Assembly: GCF_050896395.1 (NCBI RefSeq)
Contig: NZ_JBPBBA010000024.1
Coordinates: 1 to 64,000 of the forward strand
Direction: 5' to 3'
DNA length: 64,000 nt
Source: Nioella aestuarii
Lineage (GTDB): Bacteria > Pseudomonadota > Alphaproteobacteria > Rhodobacterales > Rhodobacteraceae
How positions within the stretch are numbered: the first letter of the stretch is position 1; each line of letters begins with the position of its first letter. The notes below the pieces were generated by a model, which had not been told where the DNA came from, did no database searches, and saw only the letters and a list, made by a program, of their open reading frames with translations. Made by a program: the position numbers and the translations under genes. Below, piece by piece: positions 1-7,520 of the stretch.

Positions 1-1
1 C

Positions 2-142
2 GCCCCTGACGTGCTCCATGCCCTTTTCTTCGATGTAATCCGCCAGGTCGCCAGCAATGTAGGACGAGCCGTTATCGATGAGCAGTCTGGGCTTGGCGAC
101 CACGGTTGCGCTGTCGCAGCCGGAGGCGGCGAGCGCCAGAAC
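2..142 (-). pseudogene. IS3-family transposase fragment (integrase core), truncated
   Basis: The minus strand reads VLALAASGCDSATV, then KPRLLIDNGSSYIAGDLA and ends at the window edge with EEKGMEHVRG. This is the middle of the rve/DDE integrase core of IS3-family OrfB proteins; the Asp of the IDNGSSY motif is the second catalytic acid. The similarity stops near position 142, where the in-frame upstream residues no longer look like a transposase, so the N-terminal half, with the first catalytic Asp, is missing. The C-terminal part lies outside the window. It is best read as a remnant of an inserted element next to the sugar transporter operon. The family call rests on recalled similarity, not a search. 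Confidence 0.7.
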
Positions 143-286
143 GCACATTCTTCGTGCGACATGAGGCCATGTACCAAACGGGTCTCTATCGTAGAGGCCC
201 GCCTGAATCATACCTGAAACCCGTCTTCCAGGCTGCCGCAAAAAGTCTGGAAACTCGAAAGTATACGTCGGATTTGAACACGATAC

Positions 287-1291
287 TTACGTTTCGTAAA
301 TCCGCGAGCCATCCGATCCAAAGATGAAGGAATCACCGATGGCATAGTCCAACCCAATGTCCTGATCTGCCTTGATACTATGTTGCCCGAAAAGGCGCAG
401 CGTCACGGAGTGTCCGCTTTCCGTCGTCGCCAGAACGTTGGTGTCGCCCCCAAGATTTTCGACATGGGTCACGGTTGCCCGCAATCGGCCCTGATCCGTG
501 ATACGCAGATATTCTGGGCGAATACCGATGGTCTGGCCCTGTTCACCACCCAAGGTCTCGGCGGGCAGGAAGTTCATCGCAGGTGATCCGATGAACCCAG
601 CCACGAACTGATTTGCGGGGTTATTATACAGCTCCATCGGGCTGCCAACCTGCTCCACTCGACCATCCCGCAGCACAACGATCTTGTCTGCCAGTGTCAT
701 CGCTTCGATCTGATCATGTGTGACATAGATCATGGAGGCGGCAAGGGTCCGATGCAGTCTGGCGATTTCCACACGGGTGTTCATCCGCAAGGCCGCATCA
801 AGGTTGGACAGCGGCTCATCAAAGAGGAACAGCTTGGGCTGCCGTACCACGGCCCTGCCGATGGCGACGCGCTGGCGCTGACCGCCTGACAGTTCCGAGG
901 GGCGGCGGTCCAGATATTCACCTAGCGACAGCATTCGCGCCGCTTCGGCCACGCGCTCCTCAATCACCTGTTTCGGTTGGCCTTCCTGCTTCAGCCCAAG
1001 CGCCATGTTCCCGCGCACCGTCAGATGCGGATAGAGCGCGTAGCTTTGAAACACCATGGCGATGCCACGTTTGGCAGGGGGGACGGTGTTCACCTCTTCG
1101 CCCGCAATTTCGACAGTGCCCGAGGTCGCATCCTCCAACCCCGCTATAACGCGCAACAATGTTGACTTTCCGCAGCCGGATGGGCCGACGAAGACGACGA
1201 ATTCACCGTCCTCGACCTCCAGGTCGATGTCTTTCAAAACATGGACAGAGCCGAAGGACTTGTTGACATTTTTCAGGCTGAGGGCGGTCAT
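287..1291 (-). CDS. Sugar ABC transporter ATP-binding protein (MalK/UgpC type)
   Basis: ATPase that powers the sugar importer encoded just upstream in the same operon; acts at the cytoplasmic face of the inner membrane. Walker A is GPSGCGKST (about residues 36-44), the Q-loop is near FQSYALYPHL, the signature is LSGGQRQR (134-141) and Walker B is LFLFDEP (154-160). A C-terminal TOBE-type domain runs from about residue 240. At 334 residues it is somewhat shorter than E. coli MalK (371), mainly in the C-terminal regulatory part. Its start overlaps the end of the dehydrogenase gene by 4 bp, so the two are probably translationally coupled. It is the last gene of the operon. The family (CUT1) is certain; the substrate is inferred from the murQ/nagA neighbours. 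Confidence 0.93.
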   Translation of the reverse strand: MTALSLKNVNKSFGSVHVLKDIDLEVEDGEFVVFVGPSGCGKSTLLRVIAGLEDATSGTVEIAGEEVNTVPPAKRGIAMVFQSYALYPHLTVRGNMALGLKQEGQPKQVIEERVAEAARMLSLGEYLDRRPSELSGGQRQRVAIGRAVVRQPKLFLFDEPLSNLDAALRMNTRVEIARLHRTLAASMIYVTHDQIEAMTLADKIVVLRDGRVEQVGSPMELYNNPANQFVAGFIGSPAMNFLPAETLGGEQGQTIGIRPEYLRITDQGRLRATVTHVENLGGDTNVLATTESGHSVTLRLFGQHSIKADQDIGLDYAIGDSFIFGSDGSRIYET

Positions 1292-2322
1292 GATTTGCGT
1301 TCCTTCAGGTCGATCGGTTTGCCGGTGCGAATGCTTTCATCTGCGGCAAGGCAGATGGCCAGCGATTGCACGGCGTCTGTCATGTGTCGGGTCAGGTCGA
1401 TATCCTCGGCAATGGCGCGTAGCATGTAAGCCTGTTCGGCGGCGCACAGATCGTCATGACCGGGCTCGCCCTCCATCTCGATCAGCGTGTCGCCAGTGGG
1501 TCGGTGGACCAAAATACCGCCGACCTTGGTATGGCCGTCCACGTCGTCGGAGGAACCCTTGTTGCCCTCGGTGATCGACACGGCACCATTGGGGCTGACG
1601 ATGTCTTTCACGAAGAAGGCAGTTTCCGACATCATCGGGCCCCATCCGGCCTCATACCAACCGACAGAGCCATCTTCGAAAATCACCTGGAACTGGCCAT
1701 AATTGTACATGTCCGGCGCTATCTCGTCCGACAGGCGCAGGCCCATGCCATGAACGCGCACTGGGGCCGCGTCGGTGATCTGGCACATCACATCAACGTA
1801 ATGCACTCCACAATCCACGATGGGGCTGGTGGTCTGCATGAGGGCCTTGTGCACTTCCCATGTCTCGCCCGTTGATTGCTGGTTCAGGTTCAGCCGGAAG
1901 ACATATGGCCCACCAAGACCACGCGCCTCGGCAATCAGCCGCATCCATGACGGATGATGGCGCAGGATATACCCCACAACCAGTTTCCGCCTCTTGGCCT
2001 TGGCCGTGTCAACGACGCGCTGCGCTTCACTTACGGTCATCGCCAGCGGCTTTTCCACGAACACATGCGCACCAGCCTGCAACGCAGCGACGGCATAGTC
2101 CGCATGAGTATCCGTGTAGGTGGCAATGACGGCCAGATCGGGAGTCACATCGGCCAAGGCTGCGTGGAAATCGGTGAACACGGGATATCCCTGCAATTCC
2201 GGATGATCCGTTTGGCCAGACCGGTTCACCAAACCCACGATTTGCGCGTCGGGGTGACGGTGATGGGCCAGGGCGTGGCTCAGCCCCATATTGCCGAGAC
2301 CTGCAATCAGAACACGGGTCAT
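1288..2322 (-). CDS. Gfo/Idh/MocA-family oxidoreductase
   Basis: Predicted NAD(P)-dependent sugar or cyclitol dehydrogenase of 344 residues. The N-terminal Rossmann fold has the nucleotide motif AGLGNMG (about residues 7-13), and the family EKP motif is in HVFVEKPLAM. The C-terminal alpha/beta domain, which binds substrate, includes DCGVHYVDVMCQI. The gene lies inside the sugar transporter operon, between the permeases and the ATPase, and overlaps the ATPase start by 4 bp. Its position suggests that it oxidises or epimerises something the transporter brings in, but its exact reaction cannot be read from sequence. Members of this family act on many sugars, so no symbol is given. Upstream of its start lies an unusual block of four palindromes. 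Confidence 0.88.
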   Translation of the reverse strand: MTRVLIAGLGNMGLSHALAHHRHPDAQIVGLVNRSGQTDHPELQGYPVFTDFHAALADVTPDLAVIATYTDTHADYAVAALQAGAHVFVEKPLAMTVSEAQRVVDTAKAKRRKLVVGYILRHHPSWMRLIAEARGLGGPYVFRLNLNQQSTGETWEVHKALMQTTSPIVDCGVHYVDVMCQITDAAPVRVHGMGLRLSDEIAPDMYNYGQFQVIFEDGSVGWYEAGWGPMMSETAFFVKDIVSPNGAVSITEGNKGSSDDVDGHTKVGGILVHRPTGDTLIEMEGEPGHDDLCAAEQAYMLRAIAEDIDLTRHMTDAVQSLAICLAADESIRTGKPIDLKERKS

Positions 2323-2352
2323 TTTCCACCCCCTTGCGAAGTCGAGGTCGGG

Positions 2353-2443
2353 ACGGGCTTTCGAAAGCCCGTTGCGAAGCCGCGTCGACGCGGCTTGAAA
2401 GCGGTTTCGAAACCGCTTGGCAAAAGCCCGTTCGAACGGGCTT
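2353..2443. repeat. Four consecutive 20-bp perfect palindromes centred on TCGA
   Basis: Four perfect inverted repeats of exactly 20 bp lie at 2353-2372, 2377-2396, 2399-2418 and 2424-2443, with centres 24, 22 and 25 bp apart. Each has TCGA at its centre. The last three have AAGC...GCTT ends, while the inner arms differ (CGCG, GGTT and CCGT before TCGA). The block fills most of the 142-bp gap between the permease and dehydrogenase genes. In transcripts of the minus-strand operon it could form a row of hairpins, but in DNA it could equally be a row of protein-binding or recombination sites. Function unknown. Confidence 0.9.
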
Positions 2444-2464
2444 GCGGGTGGTTTGCGAGAACGT

Positions 2465-3304
2465 TCATTTCACCGCCCCCGAGGTGATGCCGCGGATCAG
2501 CTGGCGCGAGAAGATGACGTAGAGCACCATGACCGGCAGGATCGCCATGCCAAGCGCCGAGAGAACCGCGTTCCAGTCGGTGACGAACTGTCCGATGAAG
2601 ACCTGGCTGCCAAGGGTCAGGGTCTTGGTTTCCTCAGCCGGTGCAAGGATCAGCGGGAACCACAGGTCATTCCAGATTGGGATCATGTTGAACACTGCCA
2701 CCGTCGCCATGGCGGGCCGAACCAGCGGCAGCACGAGGCGAAAGAAGATCGTGTACTCACTAAGCCCATCAATCCGGCCCGCATTCTTCAAGTCATCTGA
2801 CACCTGCCGCATGAACTCGCTTAGGATGAAGACCGCCAGCGGCAGGCCTTGCGCGGTATAGACGAGGATCAGCGCCCAAAGGGTGTTCACCAGCCCGGTG
2901 TTGACCATCATTTCCAAGATCGCGACGGTGCCGATGCGGATCGGGATCATGATGCCAAGGGCCAGATACAACCCCATAAGGGTGTTGCCTTTGAACCGGT
3001 ATTCACTGAGTGCAAAGGCCGCCATCGCACCAAAGAGCAGGATGAAGAACAGCGACGCCACGGTCACGATCATCGAGTTCTGGAAGTAGCCAAAGAAATC
3101 ACCCTGGTTGAAGACGGTTTCATACCCGACGGTGGAAAAGCTGTCGGCATCGGGCAGCGCCAGCGGTTCGCGAAAGATGGCACGGCGGGTTTTAAAACTG
3201 TTGATCAGGATCACGAAGACCGGGAACAGCGCGATGACCGTGTAAAGGATCAGGATGCCATGCGCGGCGGCGATGTTGACGGGGTTTCTGCGGGCCTTGT
3301 TCAT
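2465..3304 (-). CDS. Carbohydrate ABC transporter permease (MalG/UgpE type)
   Basis: Inner-membrane subunit of a CUT1-type sugar importer, 279 residues, with six predicted membrane segments; the first follows the short cytoplasmic N-terminus (HGILILYTVIALFPVF). The BPD inner-membrane loop that contacts the ATPase is recognisable as DGLSEYTIFFRLVLPLVRPA, with the usual Gly and the following proline-rich stretch. The C-terminus IRGITSGAVK is typical for MalG-type proteins. It starts 13 bp after the other permease gene and is followed by the palindrome block, then the dehydrogenase. The membrane role is certain; substrate is inferred from context (GlcNAc, MurNAc or related saccharides). Confidence 0.92.
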   Translation of the reverse strand: MNKARRNPVNIAAAHGILILYTVIALFPVFVILINSFKTRRAIFREPLALPDADSFSTVGYETVFNQGDFFGYFQNSMIVTVASLFFILLFGAMAAFALSEYRFKGNTLMGLYLALGIMIPIRIGTVAILEMMVNTGLVNTLWALILVYTAQGLPLAVFILSEFMRQVSDDLKNAGRIDGLSEYTIFFRLVLPLVRPAMATVAVFNMIPIWNDLWFPLILAPAEETKTLTLGSQVFIGQFVTDWNAVLSALGMAILPVMVLYVIFSRQLIRGITSGAVK

Positions 3305-3317
3305 GCTCTCATCCCCC

Positions 3318-4235
3318 TCAGAACTGATACCGGCGCATCCGGGTCTGGATACCGAAGAGGTAAATGCAGACCCCGATCAGGATGATCGCGAACATGGCAC
3401 TGGCAATGGCGGACCCCATATGCGGATCACCCAGTTGCAGCTGGAAGCCAAAGAAGGTGCGGTACATGAAGGTGCCCAGAATATCAGTTGAGAAATCCGG
3501 CCCCGCCAGCGCGCCTTGCGCAGCATAGATAAGGTCGAAGGCGTTGAAGTTGCCCACGAATGTCAGGATGGAGATAATCCCGATGGACGGCAGGATAAGC
3601 GGCAGTTTGATCTTCCAGAAGGCCGCAGCCCCGGTGATGCCGTCGCATTCGCCTGCCTCCAGAATCTCCTCCGGGATCGACAGCAATGCGGCATAGATCA
3701 GCATCATCGGGATGCCGACGAACTGCCAGACGGAGATCAGCGCCAGCGTGGTCAGCGCAGTGCTTTCCAGCCCCAGCCATGGCAGGAAGAAAGCGTCAAG
3801 ACCGACCGCATCCATCATGCCGGGCGCAATGCCCCAGATGGGTGACAGGATCAGCTTCCACGCGAAACCAACGATCACGAAGCTCAGAATCGTGGGCACG
3901 AAAATGGCGGTGCGATAGAGCGCGGCAAAGCGCAGGCGCGGGTGGCTCAGGATCGCGGCCAGAAGAATGCCGATAGGGTTCTGAACCAGCATGTGAATGA
4001 GGAAAAACCAGAAGTTGTTGCCAAGCGCATTCCAGAAGGCATCGGACCACAGCGGATCCCCGAACAGGGTGCGGAAATTGTCCAACCCGACAAACACGCG
4101 TGTCCGGTCGACCTCGTCGAACAGGGCCAGCCTCAGAGTGTTGAAGAGTGGGATGATCATGATCGCCGTGTAGACCAGCACCGCAGGGGCGAGGAACACG
4201 AGGATATGCCATCTGATCGGGGGTTTGCGCATCAC
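3318..4235 (-). CDS. Carbohydrate ABC transporter permease (MalF/UgpA type)
   Basis: Partner permease of the CUT1 sugar importer, 305 residues, with six predicted membrane segments beginning at HILVFLAPAVLVYTAIMIIP. The ATPase-contact loop reads ECDGITGAAAFWKIKLPLILPS, close to the EAA consensus (E..DGA......I.LP). The start is preceded by GGAGG at a good distance. It follows the binding-protein gene, separated by 63 bp that contain a hairpin, and precedes the second permease by 13 bp. The heterodimeric permease pair, binding protein and ATPase are all present, so the importer looks complete. Confidence 0.92.
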   Translation of the reverse strand: MMRKPPIRWHILVFLAPAVLVYTAIMIIPLFNTLRLALFDEVDRTRVFVGLDNFRTLFGDPLWSDAFWNALGNNFWFFLIHMLVQNPIGILLAAILSHPRLRFAALYRTAIFVPTILSFVIVGFAWKLILSPIWGIAPGMMDAVGLDAFFLPWLGLESTALTTLALISVWQFVGIPMMLIYAALLSIPEEILEAGECDGITGAAAFWKIKLPLILPSIGIISILTFVGNFNAFDLIYAAQGALAGPDFSTDILGTFMYRTFFGFQLQLGDPHMGSAIASAMFAIILIGVCIYLFGIQTRMRRYQF

Positions 4236-4254
4236 GGCCTCCGGTGACTTGAGG

Positions 4255-4279
4255 TCCGGGCAGCACGAGGCCGCCCGGA
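4255..4279 (-). other. Intercistronic stem-loop after the binding-protein gene
   Basis: TCCGGGC and GCCCGGA form a perfect 7-bp stem with an 11-nt loop between the binding-protein and permease genes. There is no U-run, so it is not a classic terminator. Hairpins at this place in sugar ABC operons are known to stabilise the binding-protein message against 3' decay (malE-malF is the model); that role here is inferred. Confidence 0.6.
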
Positions 4280-4298
4280 TAATTTGCAGCAGGGGAGG

Positions 4299-5555
4299 TT
4301 ACTGCTGCGGTTCGTACCAGCTGGCCAGACCAGCTTGCAGGCGGGCGCCGGCCTCTTCCGGGGTTTCAGCCCCGCGGATCACCTGGGCGGATGCGTTCCA
4401 GGTGTCGTTTTCAAGGTTTGGAGTTCCGCGCGACAGGATCTGGTAGGTGGAGCGAATGGTGGAGTTACATTCACCCCGCCAGGACACAAATTCCTGCGCC
4501 AGCGGGTCTTCCATTGCCACGTCGAAGTTCGACAGCGAGAAGAAACCAGGCAGGGCGTTGGCGTAGATCGTCGCGAACTCTTCCGAGCCGACCCATTCCA
4601 GGAAGGTGCGCGCTGCTTCGGCATTGGGCGATGCCGGGTTCAGACCGATGGCGATGTCGGTGTGATCCGAGATGTAGCATTCATCGCCCGCATTCGGCAC
4701 CGGCGGCGGGAAGGCCCCCATGGCGAAGTCAGCCTGCGCGTTGAAGCCGGTGATTTCCCACGACCCGGCGGGATAGATCGCCGCGCGGCCAAGGGTGAAC
4801 AGGTTCTGGCTGTCAGGATAGGTCTGTGCCTCGAACCCGCGGCCCAGATACTGGCCCCAACGGGCAAGCTGGCGATAGGGGGCAACCCATGCCTCGTCTG
4901 TCAGTGATTGTTCACCCGCGATCAGGGCAAGACGGCCTTCTTCACCGCGCCAATAGTTCGGGCCGATATTGTTATAGCCCATCGTGGCCGCTTCCCACTG
5001 GTCATTAACGCCCATGGCCATCGGGATGTATCCGCCATCTTCCTCAATCGCGTCGAGCACGGCGAAGAATTCGTCCACAGTGGTGGGTTCTTCCAGGCCA
5101 AGCTCAGCAAAGGCGTCTGCGTTGTAGATGAAGCCGTGGATCACGGAGGCCATCGGAACGCAGAACGTGGCAGAGCCGTCATCGGTCTGCCAGGCGGATT
5201 GCGCCACGGAGGAGAAGTTGGACATTGCGTCCAGATCGCTCAGATCGGCAAGGTGGCCGGCTTCATATAGTGCCAAAGACGCATCGAACGGACGGCAAGT
5301 GATCAGATCACCGGCAGAGCCTGCCTCCAGTTTGGAATTCAGCACCGCGTTGTATTCCGCCGGGGCAGACGGGGTGAATTCCACGTGGATGCCGGGATTA
5401 TTGGCCTCAAACGCGGGGATGATCACATCCTGCCACAGCAGAAGGTCATCGTTGCGCCAGCTTTCGATGGTCAGGGTGACATCCTGGGCCGAGGCGACGG
5501 TTCCCGCCAGAATGGTTGTCGCCAGAAGGCCGGCGCCGAGTTTTTTCATGGACAT
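4299..5555 (-). CDS. Extracellular sugar-binding protein of ABC transporter
   Basis: Periplasmic substrate-binding protein (family 1, MalE/UgpB-like), 418 residues. A signal peptide of about 24 residues (KKLGAGLLATTILAGTVASA, cleaved before QD) is followed by the mature protein, which begins with the TLTIESWRNDD strand common in this family. Cys residues in DECYIS and RGECNS could form disulfides in the periplasm. The first Met is preferred because GAGG sits 9 nt upstream; a second Met two codons later is possible. The gene follows murQ by 39 bp, tying the transporter to MurNAc-6-phosphate metabolism. The ligand is not determinable from sequence; GlcNAc, MurNAc, chitobiose or muropeptide sugars are the natural guesses. 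Confidence 0.92.
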   Translation of the reverse strand: MSMKKLGAGLLATTILAGTVASAQDVTLTIESWRNDDLLLWQDVIIPAFEANNPGIHVEFTPSAPAEYNAVLNSKLEAGSAGDLITCRPFDASLALYEAGHLADLSDLDAMSNFSSVAQSAWQTDDGSATFCVPMASVIHGFIYNADAFAELGLEEPTTVDEFFAVLDAIEEDGGYIPMAMGVNDQWEAATMGYNNIGPNYWRGEEGRLALIAGEQSLTDEAWVAPYRQLARWGQYLGRGFEAQTYPDSQNLFTLGRAAIYPAGSWEITGFNAQADFAMGAFPPPVPNAGDECYISDHTDIAIGLNPASPNAEAARTFLEWVGSEEFATIYANALPGFFSLSNFDVAMEDPLAQEFVSWRGECNSTIRSTYQILSRGTPNLENDTWNASAQVIRGAETPEEAGARLQAGLASWYEPQQ

Positions 5556-5594
5556 TTTGTTTTCCTCTCTGTGGTCCTGGTAAAAGCCCGCTTC

Positions 5595-6491
5595 TCAGGC
5601 GTGGCTGTGCAAAGCCGCCATTGCGGCACGAAGTCGGCCGTCTGCTTTTGTCAGCAGATTTTCGGCCAAAGTCAGATTTGGGGCACCCATGGCCAGCAGA
5701 ACGGCGGGCTTAACCCGGCCCTCTGCTTTTGCCAGGGCTTCGATCGCATCCGCGTGCGGCACCGAGGCGATATCGGCCACCATGCGGGCAGCGCGGTCTC
5801 GCAGCTTGTCGTTATCGGCATACAGATTGACCATCATTCCGTCATGCACATGGCCCAAGGCCACGCCCATGATCGTCGACATCATATTGAGCGCCGCCTT
5901 CTGCGCCGTACCGGCACCCATCCGTGTAGAGCCAGAAATGACCTCTGGCGGAGTCGGCAGGCAAATGGCCACATCTGCCAGCTCCAACAGCGGTGTGTCC
6001 GGGTTGTTCGCGATGCAGATCACATGGGCCCCACGGTCGCGCGCAATCGCGGCGATTGTCAGGGGATATGGGGTGCGGCCAGAGGCGCTGAGCAATATGA
6101 CCGCGTCACCCTTACCGATGATGGCCGCCGCGTTTTGTGCCTCTTGCGCGTCATCCTCGGTATCGCCGGGCATTGCAGAGCTGGTAGGGATACCGCCAGC
6201 CATCAGGATGCGGGTTCGTTCCGGCGGCAACCCGAAGGTGCCGGCCAGTTCACAGGCATCCGCCATCGCCATAAGGCCGGAAGACCCGGCTGCGGCGTAG
6301 ACAAGCTGCTGGCCTGCGCGCACGGTCTGGGCCATCAGCTGACCGCCGCGCGCGATCTCTGCGGTGGCGCCAGAAACCGCCCGCAGCGCATCAAGCTGAC
6401 CAGACAGAAGAACGGCGCCGATCTCCTCAACCGGGCGCATATCCAGCCCACGGGCTGAAGTATGCAGGTCTTCTGTCTTGCGCTGAGGCAT
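5595..6491 (-). CDS. murQ: N-acetylmuramic acid 6-phosphate etherase
   Basis: Cytoplasmic enzyme that cleaves the lactyl ether of MurNAc-6-phosphate to GlcNAc-6-phosphate and D-lactate, a step of peptidoglycan recycling. It is a SIS-domain protein of 298 residues, the usual MurQ length. The family signature is PPEVISGSTRMGAGTAQKAA, and the N-terminus RKTEDLHTSARGLDM also matches MurQ. I place the start at the Met of MPQRKTE because AAAGGGGA lies just upstream; an earlier in-frame Met lacks this. It is the first gene of the leftward operon, divergent from the kinase, and shares the control region with it. Its product feeds nagA in the opposite operon. Confidence 0.95.
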   Translation of the reverse strand: MPQRKTEDLHTSARGLDMRPVEEIGAVLLSGQLDALRAVSGATAEIARGGQLMAQTVRAGQQLVYAAAGSSGLMAMADACELAGTFGLPPERTRILMAGGIPTSSAMPGDTEDDAQEAQNAAAIIGKGDAVILLSASGRTPYPLTIAAIARDRGAHVICIANNPDTPLLELADVAICLPTPPEVISGSTRMGAGTAQKAALNMMSTIMGVALGHVHDGMMVNLYADNDKLRDRAARMVADIASVPHADAIEALAKAEGRVKPAVLLAMGAPNLTLAENLLTKADGRLRAAMAALHSHA

Positions 6492-6516
6492 GTGATTCCC
6501 CTTTCTGACGATGAAA

Positions 6517-6625
6517 GATACCATTTACGTACCTTTTAGCCAAGAGGGAATATTTCAGTCCTTTTTTGGCACTGTTTGGTACCATATTTTGGATACCACC
6601 CCTAGAAATGCCTCAAAAGGTATTG
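6517..6625. promoter_or_regulatory. Divergent control region with clustered GGTA half-sites (candidate GntR operators)
   Basis: Between murQ and the kinase gene the core GGTA(C/T) recurs five times in about 105 bp, on both strands: AGATACC and GTACCTT near 6517-6535, the 8-bp palindrome TGGTACCA at 6577-6584, TGGATACCA at 6590-6598 and AAAAGGTATT at 6615-6624. HutC-type GntR regulators of aminosugar genes bind TGGT...ACCA palindromes, so these are reasonable operators for the regulator encoded at 7517. Individual promoter hexamers were not convincing. Confidence 0.5.
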
Positions 6626-6638
6626 TAATGGTTTCTCC

Positions 6639-7520
6639 ATGGAACGAACCAAGTCAAACCTCGTGATCGGCGTTGATGGTGGTGGCAGCAACTGCCGCCT
6701 TGCCCTGGATACAGGCTCGCATGTGCATGAGGTCAAAGCCGGGTCAGCCAATGTTTCAACCGACCTCCACGGGGCTTTGGCCACCCTGCGCAACGGGCTT
6801 GAATCCCTTGCGGAATCTGCCGGGATGACCCTTGACGATCTGCGTATGGCGCGGACCTACCTCGGCCTTGCAGGTGTTGTCAGTCCGGCGATTGCCGAGA
6901 CGGTGGTGAAAGCTCTGCCCTTGGACAATGCCGTGGTGGAGGATGACCGAATCGCTGCCGTTGTCGGAGCGCTCGGGCAGGACAGTGGTGCGGTCATCGG
7001 CATCGGCACCGGATCTTTCCTCGCGCGTCGATCTGCTGGCGGGATCGACCTGATCGGCGGTTGGGGGTTCGTTTTGGGTGACGAGGCATCGGGCGCCGAC
7101 CTGGGCCGCAAGCTGCTTGCCCGCGCATTGCATACCGCCGATGGTCTGACCCCAGGTTCCGTGCTCACGTCCGAAGTCCTAGACGAGATGAACGGCCCCG
7201 CCGGGATCGTCGGCTTCGCTACGACAGCAAAGCCGGTGGACTTTGCCCGCTTCGCACCGCGCATTGTGGAAGCGGCCGGGAATGGGGATGCGATTGCCCA
7301 CAAGCTGATGAGCGAAGGGGCCGCCTACATCCTGGCTGGTCTTGACCGGCTTGGCTGGCAGCGAGCGGAGAGGCTCTGCCTGATCGGCGGGCTGGCTCAG
7401 CAGTATCGCGCGTTTCTTCCTGCCCAAGTGTCCGAAGCGCTCACCGATCCTGATGATAGCGCATTGGGGGGGGCCTTGGCGCTGGCCCGGAAGATGCCAG
7501 AAACCGGAGGCGCGGCATGA
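6639..7520 (+). CDS. BadF/BadG-family aminosugar kinase (GlcNAc and/or MurNAc kinase)
   Basis: ATP-dependent sugar kinase of the ASKHA fold, 293 residues. The phosphate-1 motif is VIGVDGGGSNCRLAL (about 9-23) and the phosphate-2 motif is GAVIGIGTGSF. A further glycine-rich motif near the C-terminus is LCLIGGLAQQY. BadF-family members include GlcNAc kinase and the Clostridium MurK enzyme, which phosphorylates both GlcNAc and MurNAc. As murQ is divergent from it and nagA lies two genes downstream, it probably makes GlcNAc-6-phosphate and possibly MurNAc-6-phosphate from imported sugars. Its stop overlaps the regulator start (ATGA). Which sugar it prefers cannot be told from the sequence. Confidence 0.88.
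   Translation: MERTKSNLVIGVDGGGSNCRLALDTGSHVHEVKAGSANVSTDLHGALATLRNGLESLAESAGMTLDDLRMARTYLGLAGVVSPAIAETVVKALPLDNAVVEDDRIAAVVGALGQDSGAVIGIGTGSFLARRSAGGIDLIGGWGFVLGDEASGADLGRKLLARALHTADGLTPGSVLTSEVLDEMNGPAGIVGFATTAKPVDFARFAPRIVEAAGNGDAIAHKLMSEGAAYILAGLDRLGWQRAERLCLIGGLAQQYRAFLPAQVSEALTDPDDSALGGALALARKMPETGGAA

Noticed and set aside
100..210. A lipoprotein-like LALAASGC segment at the left edge
   Set aside because: Looks like a lipobox, but it continues into the IS3 integrase core (IDNGSSY), where LALAASGCD is a native part of the transposase.
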